Source: Gentiana macrophylla (Eukaryota; Streptophyta; Magnoliopsida; Gentianales; Gentianaceae). From it: DNA of 64,000 nt. A program made the position numbers and the translations under genes. Positions 11,703 through 22,915 of the stretch are shown piece by piece; positions within the stretch are counted from its first letter, which is position 1, and each line of letters starts with the position of its first letter. The stretch is from positions 62,001 to 126,000 of the forward strand of contig JAOBSW010000853.1 in the NCBI GenBank assembly GCA_026214975.1, written 5' to 3'. The notes under the pieces are model-generated. The model saw only the letters and a program-made list of their open reading frames with translations, did not search any database and was not told the DNA's origin.

Positions 11703-13045
11703 TAATCTGATCGCGTGCATAGCACTTACTAGCAATAGGACTAGGTCTGTCGTAGTAGAGTACTAGCGAGTTAAGGTCGATCCCACAGAGACACGCAAGA
11801 ACGTCTAATTATTAAGATTGAGTTTGTCACGATTATGGTCTACGACCATCTATAATATAGACAGAGTAAAATTGGTAACAATCAACTAGCAAGATTATGC
11901 AAATTCAACGGAGCAACACGAGTTTCTAAGGTATTAGTTCGATTATGAGTAATTAGTTATTCCCCCCGGCCACACATGCAACAGTCCTCCCCATTGGTGA
12001 ATTTATTCATTGTTCAGCTACGGGTACAACTCCTAACCCTATCTACTCCGACAATGGTAGTAGACAATCTATACGCAAGCTACCCTCCTTAATTGGTCCG
12101 TAATAGCCCATACGCATAAAGAACTAGAGCTGTCGATATTGAGCGCTAAGTCATACCGCACACTCACTGTAGATAGCAAATTGTCGACATTGATCAAGCC
12201 ACGTTCTGTGGTCCATTCAAGATAATGTCCAAACATAGCACTTCACTGTTCGTATTTCATGGTCCCCGGGTTGGCTCCTAACACGTGAGTGTTTTCTCGT
12301 TTTAAGGAACCTCGAGATTAAATTAAATAGTTGGTCTCTTTAATGAATATGCAATATTATTTATTTGGTAAATAATATGTAAAATAGAAAATACATTTTC
12401 TATTAAAATAGTTACTAAAATGGCGCCACACATTAGGATAATTTAGGAGAATAAATTTTTCTAGATTATCTCATTTGTGTAATTAATTAATTATCTATTT
12501 GTTGGATAATTAATGAAAATTAAGAGATTGATTTTTTGGGAATTATCTCTTATTTTGTAGCAAAAATATCTTTTCCTTATGGAAATAGGTTTTTGTGGTG
12601 TGAAAAGGATAATTCTCTTGACTAGTTATTTTCCTATATAAAGAGAGTTCCCCCTAACACAATACACAACACAATTTGCGCCACAAATAAATAAAAAGGA
12701 AGAAAAAAATAGTTTCTTGCCTTAGTCATTTAGAGTTGTGCATATTCGAGGAGGTTCTACGGTGAGGATCGACGTCCACCAGTTGTCGCTAGGAGATACA
12801 TTCCGGAAGATTACGGCTTCTCCCTCTTTGTCGATTTCTCATCTCTCTCCGGTTTAGGTAAATCTACTAACCTTCTTGTAGTTATTAATTAATCATGCGA
12901 ATCAATCGTGGTATTATCGCATACGAATTTATTCGTAGCTTACGCTGTGCAAGATCGAGTGTCTCGATCGGTGCTGTGAATCAAATCTGACGATCTAATT
13001 ATGGATCGGATCCGAATTCGAGTTTCTGTATATCCAACATTTATC
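11703..13045. repeat. repeat-like non-coding sequence, possible solo LTR
   Basis: No gene. On the plus strand, 12637-12646 has CCTATATAAAGAGAG (TATA-like), followed by an A/C-rich leader, and the block ends TGTATATCCAACA near 13043. This is a layout seen in plant copia LTRs. I could not fix the left end or a target duplication, so class and limits are uncertain. Confidence 0.3.
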
Positions 13046-13424
13046 TCATTCACTAATATACACAACAACCAAACCATATATTTTACTAGCGGTGCCATCA
13101 CAATCATCATCCATAGCTTTAAGCATACTTCAAAACACATGTGAACACATTACATTTTGCATATAAAGCAATACTCGTTGCCTGTTTCATGCTCAATAGG
13201 TGATCTGGTATCATTAGATGATTGGCCTGATAATGAAGAGAACGAAAATAAAATCAAGAACTAGTACAACGAGATGAAAAAGAGAAGCCATTGGAGTCCA
13301 CCGGTCCCTCCAAAAGGTGGGACAGTGAGCTAGCTGAATGCATAACTATGCCACAAACTCTTCAGAACAATGCATCAAACACCTCAAGTGGATTCACCGA
13401 ACAAAATCAAACACAAAAAGAAGA

Positions 13425-13905
13425 TCAAATTAGCCATCCCGATCCTTCAGTAAATCCTACCGAAAGAAAAGTAGTATAGGAGGACCCATAATTGAGAATC
13501 GTACCCGGCGATGACAAACCTATCACATCTGACCCAAAATTAAGGTAAAAGCTTGGATTTTGATTAGGAATATTATTAGCGCAAGGATTAAAAGGATAAT
13601 AAGATGAAGAAGAAGCTTCACCCATTTGCACAGATTCGGAAGTCAGAGAGCCGTTGCTGATCCAATACAGACGGAATCGTATGGTTTCTCATATAATTCA
13701 TACGTATAAATCTGCCACCGCCACCACCGACAACGGAGCCACCGCCACCACCGACAGCAGAACCACCGCCGCCATAGGAGTCATCAATGTCGGCACAGTC
13801 AATGAGACATATAAAGGATAAGTCTACGCTCACCGAAATCTTTTTCCGATTCACTACCGAATGCTGATGTGGAGGTGGTACACTCAGCACTTGTGGCCCC
13901 TCCAA
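13425..13905 (-). pseudogene. unrecognised glycine-rich/Ser-rich protein gene, frameshifted
   Basis: Two overlapping minus-strand frames. The first (13905-13618) starts MEGPQVLSVPPPHQ and contains two GGGGG blocks and a DQQRLSDF segment. The second (13631-13425) carries a Ser/Tyr/Pro/Asn-rich tail (YYPFNPC, IPNQNPSFYLNFG) ending at a TAG/TAA-type stop near 13425. One base shift at about 13620-13630 would join them into one protein of roughly 160 residues. The tail composition resembles the C-terminal part of a plant transcription factor, but I cannot name a family. It lies head to head with the UXT-like gene, about 65 bp from its putative 5' UTR. Confidence 0.3.
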
Positions 13906-13969
13906 TAATAATACTTCTGAATATTAAAAAAAATAAAAATAAATAAACCTTCAGCCCCAAATTCATTCC

Positions 13970-14130
13970 GTAAATATTGCAAATTCTCCCTCTCCTCTCA
14001 GCCGCTCTCCTCTCAACCTAATCGACGGCGGCTCCCTCCAAACATCACCCTTCTCTCTCAAACCCCTCTTTCACCATAGTCTACGGCAGCAGAAGACTGA
14101 ATTTCCGTCGACCGCACCGGAGATCCCATG
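13970..14130 (+). other. putative 5' UTR exon of the UXT-like gene
   Basis: A pyrimidine-rich leader (CTCCCTCTCCTCTCAGCC and similar) ends in GAGATCCCATG followed by GTATGT, a good plant 5' splice site at 14131. The matching acceptor is TTATCATAG at 15555, just before the coding exon. An ATG lies at the very end of this exon, but after splicing it opens only a short out-of-frame uORF. Confidence 0.5.
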
Positions 14131-15554
14131 GTATGTCGGACACTAACATTCTAAATTGTTTTCTTTTCTTCCTCGTTCTGCTTTGGAATATATGTAGACT
14201 TATCCCTTCGGTGAGTGTAGACTTATCCACCACCTCTATCCTCTATTTTACATCCTTAAAATCTCAAACTTTGACTTCAAAAAAAAAAATCTCAATCTTT
14301 ACTTCCTTAAAATCTCAAACTTTTATTTTACTGTTGGTCTTCAAGCACACAAATTGTCATATCCTACAGGTTAGTGTCGTTTTTACAAATTCTATGTCTT
14401 GAATCTTGTCATTTTTACAAATTCTATGTCTTGAATCGTAACATTTTTTTAAACTAGCATTAGCTAACACGAATTTGACAAGATTTTAGATTGCATCTAC
14501 ATATGGGTTTTCTTTTTTTTGTGTTTTGATCAAAACGATAGTTGTCATAATCTAAGAATTTAGATCTGTTTTTTTCTTTCTTTCTTTCTTCCTAGTAACC
14601 TACGATGATAAAAGTCTTTATCTCCCTTTTTTATTGTGTGTGTGTTTTGATCAAAAGGATGAAAATCATGTTGTAAGAGTTTTAGATGACTTGCTGTAAG
14701 CTGTAACAAAAAAAAGCCTTGCTGTAAAGGCAATAGCTTTGGTGTTTTTGGATTTTCTTTGTGTTGAAAGCTTTTGTTTTGGATCTTAAGAAAAAAAAAT
14801 TAAAGGGTGAATTAATGTGACACCTGGTGTTTCCTCTAAGAATGATTTTGTCATTTTAATCTTTTTTAATGTAGGTTAACATAAATCATTGATTTGGGGT
14901 TGAGCATGGTGGAGCATTTCAACTAAAGAGATAACAAAATCCAGAATCCTAAAGCACAGCCTATGTTTAAGGTTCATCTTTTTGATTGGCTGTTCAAATT
15001 TTACTCGTTTCGTTCGAATGATTAGCACGGTTCAGTTCTTTCTTCTTAGATTTGAATAAAAAACTCAACTTTGCATCAATTTTGTAAGTGAACACACGGA
15101 TTTTCTCTTGTTCAATTATTTGGAAATCGGGTGCAGAAATTCGTCAAAAAATGAATATTTCCTACTCATGTAGTCGCCAATTTGGATGTGGAGCACATCC
15201 CGTATATGTAACCTAGGGTAGAAATGCTTTAGATACAACAATTACTTGTGTTCCATTGAAAAACTTTGAATTAGTGAAATACAAAATTATTGCTGAAAAT
15301 TTTGGTTTAGTGTAAGAGATCATGATTTGCAGCACCACATAGCACCTTTAGTCCTTTAGGATGGAGAAGAACATTGTTGTCACTATTGCTCTGCATACAA
15401 TAAGTTGTAGTTTTGCAGAATGGTTACTTTGTGTTTATATTTTAAGTATGGCCCTTGCTGCTTAACATTTTCAACCGTCTCCTCCCATGTCCTTGGTGGG
15501 GGTAGCCTTGTATGTTCAAAATTTAGTTTAGTGATATGAACTTATGTTATCATA
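14131..15554 (+). other. putative first intron of the UXT-like gene
   Basis: An AT-rich stretch between donor GTATGT (14131) and acceptor TTATCATAG (15555). It has only short ORFs and poly-T tracts, and no other feature was seen. Confidence 0.4.
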
Positions 15555-15562
15555 GGGTGTAA

Positions 15563-15654
15563 ATGGAAGCAAGGAGACAAGAAAAAATTCAACGGTTTGA
15601 GGACTTTGTTGACCGCCGCTTGAAGCCTGATCTTGTCCATGCTGTTTCTGAAAG
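15563..15654 (+). CDS. prefoldin-like UXT homologue, first coding exon only
   Basis: The ATG at 15563 opens MEARRQEKIQRFEDFVDRRL and then KPDLVHAVSER, the conserved N-terminus of the plant UXT-type (alpha-class) prefoldin family (Arabidopsis At1g26660, from memory). A splice donor AAAG|GTATAA follows at 15655. Family members are about 150 residues long and form a coiled-coil subunit of prefoldin-like chaperone complexes. The expected next exon (DKVFEQQK-like) is not seen between 15655 and the PPR gene at 16.4 kb, nor clearly downstream. Either the intron is long and contains the PPR gene, or the gene has been truncated. Confidence 0.65.
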
Positions 15655-16280
15655 GTATAATTTCTATGATTGCTGAAAATTAAAAAGCTTCCTGAAATAA
15701 TGCTTCAATTTAAAGTATCGTATACAAAAGCCAGTCGAGTTGTAGCTTTGTCGATGAAATCAATTAAGGGCATGTCATTTTTTAGCATTTATCTTCGATT
15801 ATCGGATTATGTTTTGTTAAAATTGCTTGATTATACAACATATGTATTTGGTAGGATATGACTGTAGTTTTCTGAATGAAAATTTAAGGATGCTATAGAA
15901 ACTCTTCCAGTATACTGAAAGCCAACTTGCTAAAAGTTAAGAGGTATCCTTTTCTTGTTCTAGTTGTAGGCTGTATCTCCCTCTAGTGTTACAACTTACG
16001 ACATACAAACAAATCTAGGAAGCATTTGTATTAGAATCAACATATACATATATGATTTCTAACAAATACTAGCACTGCTTCAATATATTATTTTCCACCA
16101 TCTCTGTGTGTGTGTTTGGCGTATATTGCATCAACCAATAGAAGGCTGTAGGAACTCATAAAGGTCCATGTAGCTTTGATGATAAGGATTGAATGCATAC
16201 AAATATTAATATTTGAAGATTTGATTTCACTAGTTCAATGTTGTAGCTTAAGTGCAAATCGCATTTTTTTTATAAATTTT

Positions 16281-16334
16281 TGTGTCCTTTTTGCCTAATT
16301 AAGTCCAATATGTGTCCTTTTCAATAATTGTCCC
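16281..16334 (-). repeat. lone terminal arm of a Mutator-like element
   Basis: Read on the minus strand it starts GGGACAATTATTGAAAAGG and continues with ATTGGACTTAATTAGGCAAA and AAGGACACA. This matches the left terminus of the element at 28656-35502 almost base for base. No opposite arm was found nearby, so this is a solo or truncated end about 220 bp upstream of the PPR gene's likely ATG. Confidence 0.7.
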
Positions 16335-16555
16335 TTATTTTTTTTTAATTTTTTTTTTGAAGGTAAAATCCAGGAGACTGAATAACATAACTGCCCTAGG
16401 CGCCTTAACATCAAATCAACACCAAAGCCCCATGAGCGATGACACTGCCGGGCGCCTCCATCAATCTTCCATTCTTCTTCCTCCTCCTTTCCATTACTCA
16501 TTCACATCCCTCAGGATCTACTTATCTTAAACCCCAAGCTTCTTTCCCGGAAATA

Positions 16556-18223
16556 ATGCCATTTTGGGTCAGAAGGGCACCCAAAGTTTTTGTTAGATTT
16601 CTCGCTCGTTGTCTCCATGGACCCTCACACAGAGAATCACATAGAGAATCCCACAAAGTTGAGTCCCTTTGGTTTATCAAAGTCGTGTCTACTCTCACAT
16701 GCATTTGTGGTTCCAAAAATTTAACCCTTCTAAGCTCCGATTATTTTCGCCAGAATTTGTCCCCTTCAATTTCTTTCTTCGTAATTCAACATTTATGTAC
16801 TAACTGCCATAACCCCAGATTAGCTTTTGAGTTTTTTCAGTATACAAGGCTCAATTTAGCTCTCATCCATTCTGTTAGCACTTTCGATTTGCTTCTAAGG
16901 TTGTTTCATGTCAGTATGGGCCTTTTGGATTTTGTTAAGTTAGTGTCTGATTATATGAGTACTGATGGTTTTTTAGTGAATGCTGCCCTTCTGGAAACTT
17001 TAGCTACTTCATTAGTAGATGCTGGCAAATTTAGTGTTGCTGCGGATATCTTGATATCACAGGGTAGATTATGTGCTGAGAAAAATGAGGTTGTTGGTAG
17101 TTTTGTATATAATAAATTTTTGAGCTTGTTAGTGAAGAGGAACAGGGTGTCTGAGGCTGTTCGGTTTTTTGAAGATCACATTTTGGGTTTAAGAGGCTTT
17201 TGTCCCGATACTTGTACCTTTAATATTGTTATTCAAGGGTTATGTAGGGCTGGCCAGTTTGATATGGCCTTGGATTGTTTCAATAAAATGGAAAGTTTTG
17301 GTTGTTTACCTGATATCTTTTCTTTTAATGCTCTTATAAACGGGTTGTGTATACATGGTAAAGTGGATAGAGCACGAGAGATGTTGAGAGGAATTCAATC
17401 CCAGGGATTAGTTTCTCCTAACGTCGTGACTTATACGTCGACAATATATGGTTTCTGCAAGGTAGGGAGGATGGAAGATGCTGGTCGTCTGTTCAGTGAC
17501 ATGATGGCTTATGGAGTCAGACCAAATTTGCATACATTTAATGTTCTCATTGATGGATTTTGCAAGTCAGGAGACATACCTTCCTCGTTAAAGATGTTTG
17601 ACAGCATGAACTCTTTTAGTTTGGCCCCAGATGTGGTCACATATACATCGCTCATTAGTGGCTACTGTCAGAATGGAGAATTAGACACAGCATTAAAGCT
17701 CTGGGATGAAATGCATGCAAAAGAGTTACTTGCAAATGCATATACTTTTTCCATTGTTGTTACGGCTCTCTGCAAGGTTAATAGACTAAATGAAGCTCGT
17801 GACCTGTTGAAGCAGATACTATTGAGGAATGATATTGTTCCCCAAGCATTCATTTACAATCCTGTGATTGATGGGTTTTGTAAGTCTGGTAATTTGGATG
17901 AGGCAATGACCATAGTTGAGGAAATGGAGGCGAAAAAGTGCAAGCCTGATAAGTACACTTATACTATTCTTATTATGGGGCATTGTATGAAAGGAAGAAT
18001 GCATGATGCAATCGATTTATTCAATAAGATGTCTGTAGTTGGTTGTGCTCCTGATCAAATTACTATAGATTCTTTGGTTTCTTGTCTTCTGAAGGCAGGG
18101 ATGGCAAGTGAAGGATATAGGATAAAGAAATCTGCAGTAGTCGGAGTGCAGCAGGCACGTTCATCATCTTCAAAGACACCTGACTCACAATGGGAAAATA
18201 TTGGTGTCCCTGTGGCAGTTTAA
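16556..18223 (+). CDS. P-class pentatricopeptide repeat protein (At2g06000-like)
   Basis: An intact intronless frame. The frame is open from an ATG at 16439, but MPFWVRRAPKVFVRFLARCL at 16556 is the better start (555 residues, basic hydrophobic organelle presequence). From about residue 170 there are roughly ten 35-residue PPR motifs with the V-(T/S)(Y/F)-LI-G-CK-G signature, such as FNIVIQGLCRAG, FNALINGLCIHG, FNVLIDGFCKSG and YTSLISGYCQNG. P-class PPR proteins bind organelle RNA and govern its stability, splicing or translation. There is no E/DYW tail. The motif series is similar to Arabidopsis At2g06000. The target RNA cannot be told. This is the clearest intact gene in the window. Confidence 0.93.
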   Translation: MPFWVRRAPKVFVRFLARCLHGPSHRESHRESHKVESLWFIKVVSTLTCICGSKNLTLLSSDYFRQNLSPSISFFVIQHLCTNCHNPRLAFEFFQYTRLNLALIHSVSTFDLLLRLFHVSMGLLDFVKLVSDYMSTDGFLVNAALLETLATSLVDAGKFSVAADILISQGRLCAEKNEVVGSFVYNKFLSLLVKRNRVSEAVRFFEDHILGLRGFCPDTCTFNIVIQGLCRAGQFDMALDCFNKMESFGCLPDIFSFNALINGLCIHGKVDRAREMLRGIQSQGLVSPNVVTYTSTIYGFCKVGRMEDAGRLFSDMMAYGVRPNLHTFNVLIDGFCKSGDIPSSLKMFDSMNSFSLAPDVVTYTSLISGYCQNGELDTALKLWDEMHAKELLANAYTFSIVVTALCKVNRLNEARDLLKQILLRNDIVPQAFIYNPVIDGFCKSGNLDEAMTIVEEMEAKKCKPDKYTYTILIMGHCMKGRMHDAIDLFNKMSVVGCAPDQITIDSLVSCLLKAGMASEGYRIKKSAVVGVQQARSSSSKTPDSQWENIGVPVAV

Positions 18224-18730
18224 TCTACGTGTTGCAACTGACATTAGAAGATAGCAGCCATCAATGGCACTTTACCTTGGCCTTTCAATCTCTGCTTTTG
18301 TATACGTCTTGAAGGTTGTCTGCTTCATGTAAGTTCATAATGCCATTACTTTTACTGGTGGAAGATTGTTGATTCGCCCCATATGCTGATATTGTGATGC
18401 AGATAGCTTTTGATATTACTTGATCAATGTTTCTCTTTAATCGTTACATGATTACATTTTTATGGGCTTGTTATATGTTGTTCCTGCTTTATCTTAATCA
18501 ACTGGTACTTGTGTATGATTTGGTTCACATGGTAGTTCTGGGATATTATAGTGTAGTCATATCTCCTGGATGTTTTTCATAGCTTTTGGTAGACTTCGGA
18601 TATGAGGGGAAAGGAAGGTAAAGATTACAAGCTTTTAAGTCTTTCATCCATCCCAGAGTGGCTGGATCTCTTTGATTTATTTATCAACTATTGTCTATTA
18701 TGTGCTTAAATTGGCACTACAACCTGGTTG

Positions 18731-18762
<32 letters not shown>

Positions 18763-18943
18763 AAAATCTTTATTTGGTATAGTTCATTGTCTTCGATCCC
18801 TTTACTTGCTGGACGCCTAATTTATAATGACATATGCTTTGGAGATTTACTCATGTTAACTGTTGGAATTTTGATGGCTTAATGCTCTATTTTTGCTTGT
18901 CCTGGACTCCTTTTTCTTTCAATGTCAGTTGACAATCTGCTTC

Positions 18944-18989
<46 letters not shown>

Positions 18990-19633
18990 TTGTAGCTAAT
19001 TTTACAAGAATGTTAGCATGAGCCGATAATAACTTCCATTAAAGTGAATCTGTCAACTTTTCCTGTCAGGTTACACTTATCAATTGGAGATGTGGGGAAG
19101 AACAGGACATGCTTGCAGGTGGATGAAGGTGTCAGTTCAACGTAACGCCTCTCTTATACGTTCTTCCATCTGTGGAGCATACCTTGTTTCGAGGTTAGAT
19201 TATAACTTCCATTATAGCACACACACACACACACACACTTACAGCTTTAATTCCTAGTACATACACCCTGAATGTTGTGCTACATAAGATTCATTATACC
19301 TTGTAATGATTGGATACTTAATTCCAACTTGCTGCATTCACTTTAAGCAAAGCAAATAATTTGCTTTGAATCTGTATGTGCAGTGCATGAGAAAAGTGGT
19401 AGTGCGATGCTGCCAGCACTTTAATGCCTTCCCCGGAGGATTAAATGAAGTGGCCTCTAACTCCGGCATCTATCAAGATGAACGATATATAATAATTAGG
19501 GATTTTCTCCATCCCAATCAATTTCTTGGAAGATCCTTTTGGGACCTTGTTTACAGCTTTAATTCCTTGTACATACTCTGGATTTCTCTTCGTTAAGAAA
19601 ATGATGTATCGGTAATATACCATGGGGTGCGGT
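18224..19633. other. 3' flank of the PPR gene with simple repeats
   Basis: No gene supported. It contains a TATATATA/CACACA compound microsatellite at about 18734-18762, a run of about 40 T at 18949-18988, and a (CA)n tract at about 19220-19239. Confidence 0.6.
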
Positions 19634-19642
19634 ATTCAGTGG
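19634..19642. repeat. 9-bp target-site duplication, left
   Basis: ATTCAGTGG, identical to 22482-22490 on the other side of the Mutator-like element. Confidence 0.88.
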
Positions 19643-20041
19643 GGGGTGAGATCCCCTCCGGTGCACCAAATCATGTGTTCAATACGGTGCATGAATGATG
19701 AGCCGCCACATGTGGCCTCAAAGATCTCAGCCACTTATTTATTTTTTTTATTTTTATTTTTTAGCTCTGGTCAAAACATCCTCTGTAAAATTAAAAATAA
19801 AAACCACGATTCTTACGACTTACCCAATTCATATTTTTGTTAGTAATTTTTCCTTGTTTTTTTGAACAAAGTAAAGATTGATATATACATGATGGAGCAG
19901 CCTCGCACTCTATCTGTAATTTTTTTTGTTTTGTTTTGTTCTTATATTACAAACCTCAAAAAGCAATGAAAAGATAACTATGTATTGTTTTTTCCAAAAA
20001 AAAAATATATATATATATATCGTAGATATTGTTTGATTTAT

Positions 20042-21456
20042 GACACTTCAATCTAATAAAGGGCGTGCACTGTGTAAGACATATTTTTGATACGACACGT
20101 TCTTCTTGGCATTCTTTCTAAAAGATGTACAAAATGTTGGATTCATTCTCAACATGACATGCTCTCGATATTTTTTTTATATGGCACAACCGTTTTTTGT
20201 TAATATTCTTTGAAATCGTTAATATCCAACACGGTACGAATACGTTCCCGATACGGTATCGATACTCCCGACACGGTTAAAAAAGCTTTATATTTTTGGG
20301 TGGTGGTAGTATATGAGAATTTCTTTTTATTTCTAGTATGGTTATGAACAATGTTGTTTGTTTAATGGAATTACAGCCGCAATTTATCATTTGTTGGACA
20401 ATAATGTCTATGACAAGCTAAAATTTGTGATTTCATATAGATAAACATGTGGGTTTGAATATTTATTGCAAGTGTTGAAATTTATGAAGCATTTACACGG
20501 CGCACGATATGACATGATATGAACACGTTCTAATGTTAAAATTTAAAATGACGACATATTAGCGACACGTATTAATACATATACGTACACATATATATAT
20601 GTCTAATGGCTAAAAATAAATTCAAAAACTTCACTGGTTCTTAAAAAATTACAATTTCTATAATATTTTGTACCATCATGGAACAAATAATCTAAATAAT
20701 AACATTGTCTGCTAATTATAATATATATACAACATATTTTTCCTTTTCATCTTTCTTTTTTCCTGTTGGAAAAATGTGAAATAAAAAAACAGATTTATTT
20801 AATAATATGAAATGCCGTGTCGGAGAGTGTCGACCAGGGCCGGCCCTCATGTGAGGAGGAGAGACGGCCGTCCTAAGTTCAACAGTCTTGGGAGGCCAAC
20901 GATGCATATGTATCATAAAAGAAAAAAAAAAAATTCAGTGTAGATTCAATCCAATCTAACCTAATATAATATGATCAATTTTTTTTGATAAAGGCCTAAA
21001 TTTTTTTTCTAACTCTAATTGATAAAGACCCAATAAAAAAATTTACTTGACCCAAAAAAAATTAGACATACAAACAAGTTTTATTAATTTTTTTGTTTGC
21101 AAAACTATAGAAATTAATTAAAAAGAATATATTATTTTATATTATTATATATCTATATAAAAAAAACACACAATGAAAAATAAAACTAATTTGTAGGCAT
21201 GTTTTGAGCCTATCAATAAACTGAATTTTGTTTTTACGGGTGTTAAAAACGCGATAAGTATGTTTTAAAAAAAAAAAAAAAAAAAACTAATTCGATTAGG
21301 AACTTTACTTTAAACTTGCAAAAAAACGCCGTGACTGGCGCAGTGTCGACATCGTGTTAGATATTAAGAGAATATTACGAAAACGTGTTGTGTCATATCG
21401 GAAGAAAGTCGTATCGTGCCAAAATATCACTGTGCATGCCCTTTAGATTGAAGTGT
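20042..21456. mobile_element. nested inverted-repeat element (hAT-like?)
   Basis: GACACTTCAATCTAA at 20042 pairs with its inverse TTAGATTGAAGTGTC ending at 21456. Both arms continue with AAAGGGC(G/A)TGCAC-like and GATACGAC(A/T)-like segments. Many ACACG/GATACG motifs lie inside both ends, as in the subterminal repeats of hAT elements. No clear target duplication and no transposase. It also includes a GCCGGCCCTCATGTGAGGAG segment near 20840 of a type common in plant repeats. Confidence 0.5.
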
Positions 21457-21777
21457 CCTAAATATATTTATCTTTTTTTTAAGATTAATAATATAACATT
21501 TATCTATTTTTCTAAACATTTATCTTTGTTTAGATTAATAATATAACATCTATTTTCTATTTTTTTAAATATTTTTTATTTATCTATTTTTTAGACTTAT
21601 AATATAACAACAAAGATTTACAGATAGAGGACAAGACTGTTCTAGCATGTACAAAGCTTAACAATTACAAGGATATAACAATCTTTTAATTTGAAAGAAA
21701 AAAGAAATACTAATCGTAAATAGGAGTACTTAGTTATTTAGGCAACCCCTCGGGTTTTTTATTTTTTTTATTTTTTT

Positions 21778-22190
21778 GGGGGTTTTGTAAGATGCAAAAC
21801 GGCATCGTGTCCTATTCTAATATGGGTATAAAACACGCGTTTCTCCATCTTCTTCCACGTATCTCTCATGCCGGACACCCATTACCAGTGTCTATCTCCA
21901 CCACCGCCCTTCTTCACCTATTAATTTTCATTTCTTCACCATTAATTGACAACCGAGGTGTGTTGCCGTTTAGTCCCCCCCACCCCCACCCCCCCTTTTT
22001 TTGGTTTTGGAAGATGCAAAACGACATCGTGTCCCATTCTAATATGGGTATAAAACACGCGTCTCTCCATCTTCTTCCACGTATCTCTGATGCCGGACGC
22101 CCATTACCGGTGTCTATCTCCACCACCGCCCTTCTTCACCTATTAATTTTCGTTTCTTCACCATTGATTGACAACCCAGGTGTGTTGCCT
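21778..22190. repeat. tandem duplication, period 222 bp
   Basis: AGATGCAAAACG occurs at 21790 and 22012. Each copy continues for about 180 bp (GTATAAAACACGCGT, CTCCATCTTCTTCCACGTAT, CCACCACCGCCCTTCTTCAC) with only a few substitutions, separated by a C/T-rich spacer. It has the look of a captured promoter and 5' UTR: a TATAAAA box followed by a pyrimidine-rich leader. No ORF of note. Confidence 0.75.
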
Positions 22191-22481
22191 TAACTTCATA
22201 TAAATCGCATCACAAACCAACCGGCCTAAATGACTACATCGTATAAACTTAAAAAAAACAGGGCCCACCGTGCAACGCACGGTACGCCTATCTAGTAAAA
22301 GAATGAATTGGGTAAGTAAGCAGCGTGGTTTTTTTTTGTTTGCCTATATTTCTCACCAGAGCTAAAAATATGAAAATAAAAAAATAAATAAGTGGCTGAG
22401 ATCTTTGAGGTACAAGTGGCGGCTCCTCATTCATGCACCGTATTGATCACATAACTTGATGTACCGAGGGGATCTCACCCC

Positions 22482-22490
22482 ATTCAGTGG
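22482..22490. repeat. 9-bp target-site duplication, right
   Basis: ATTCAGTGG, the partner of 19634-19642. Confidence 0.88.
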
Positions 22491-22705
22491 ATACCTAGAC
22501 ATTTAGGGACAGAAGGAAGGGTCAAGGGTGTAGTAATCGATGAAATGCTTAATGAGTTGAAAATAAACGAGTTGTAGAGATTTCCGAATAGGGAAACCTT
22601 TCAAACCGCTGTTGACGATTTCTACAAAATATGCAGATTCGAGAATCATTACTTTTTCGGTTTCCAATCTACAAAAGGGTAGATTAATAGTACATACATG
22701 AAAAC

Positions 22706-22897
22706 TGTTAGAAAGTAAGGATTGTTTTGATAATTTGTAAGGCTGTATCCTTATCTAGTAATTATCTTTAGTATTGGACACTTGTCACACTGTGGTGTAT
22801 CATCTAGATAAGTATTAGATTCCCTATCTAGTATATGTATGTAACCGTTGGTACCATTCTGAATATGTTGAGATAATACAAAGTTTTTTATTTTATC
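22706..22897 (+). mobile_element. short 5' LTR of a copia element
   Basis: It begins TGTTAGAAAGTAAGG and is followed at 22899 by a primer-binding site. The exact end (22880 or about 22897) is uncertain. A matching 3' LTR was not found, so the element is truncated. Confidence 0.6.
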
Positions 22898-22898
22898 T

Positions 22899-22911
22899 TG
22901 GTATCGGAGCC
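22899..22911 (+). other. primer-binding site (initiator tRNA-Met type)
   Basis: TGGTATCGGAGCC matches the plant copia consensus TGGTATCAGAGCC with one change. Confidence 0.75.
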
Positions 22912-22915
22912 AAGC

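Larger units (their letters stand above)
19643..22481. mobile_element. non-autonomous Mutator-like element, 2.84 kb
   Basis: The termini are GGGGTGAGATCCCCT at 19643 and its inverse AGGGGATCTCACCCC-type end at 22481. They continue as inverted repeats of about 150 bp; both arms share CAATACGGTGCATGAATGA, AAGATCTCAGCCACTTATTT and TTTTAGCTCTGGT. The flanks carry an exact 9-bp direct repeat, ATTCAGTGG, at 19634-19642 and 22482-22490. Long TIRs plus a 9-bp duplication define a Mutator-like (MULE) insertion. No transposase frame exists inside, so it depends on a transposase elsewhere. Inside lie a nested inverted-repeat pair (20042-21456) and a 222-bp tandem duplication (21778-22190). Confidence 0.88.
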
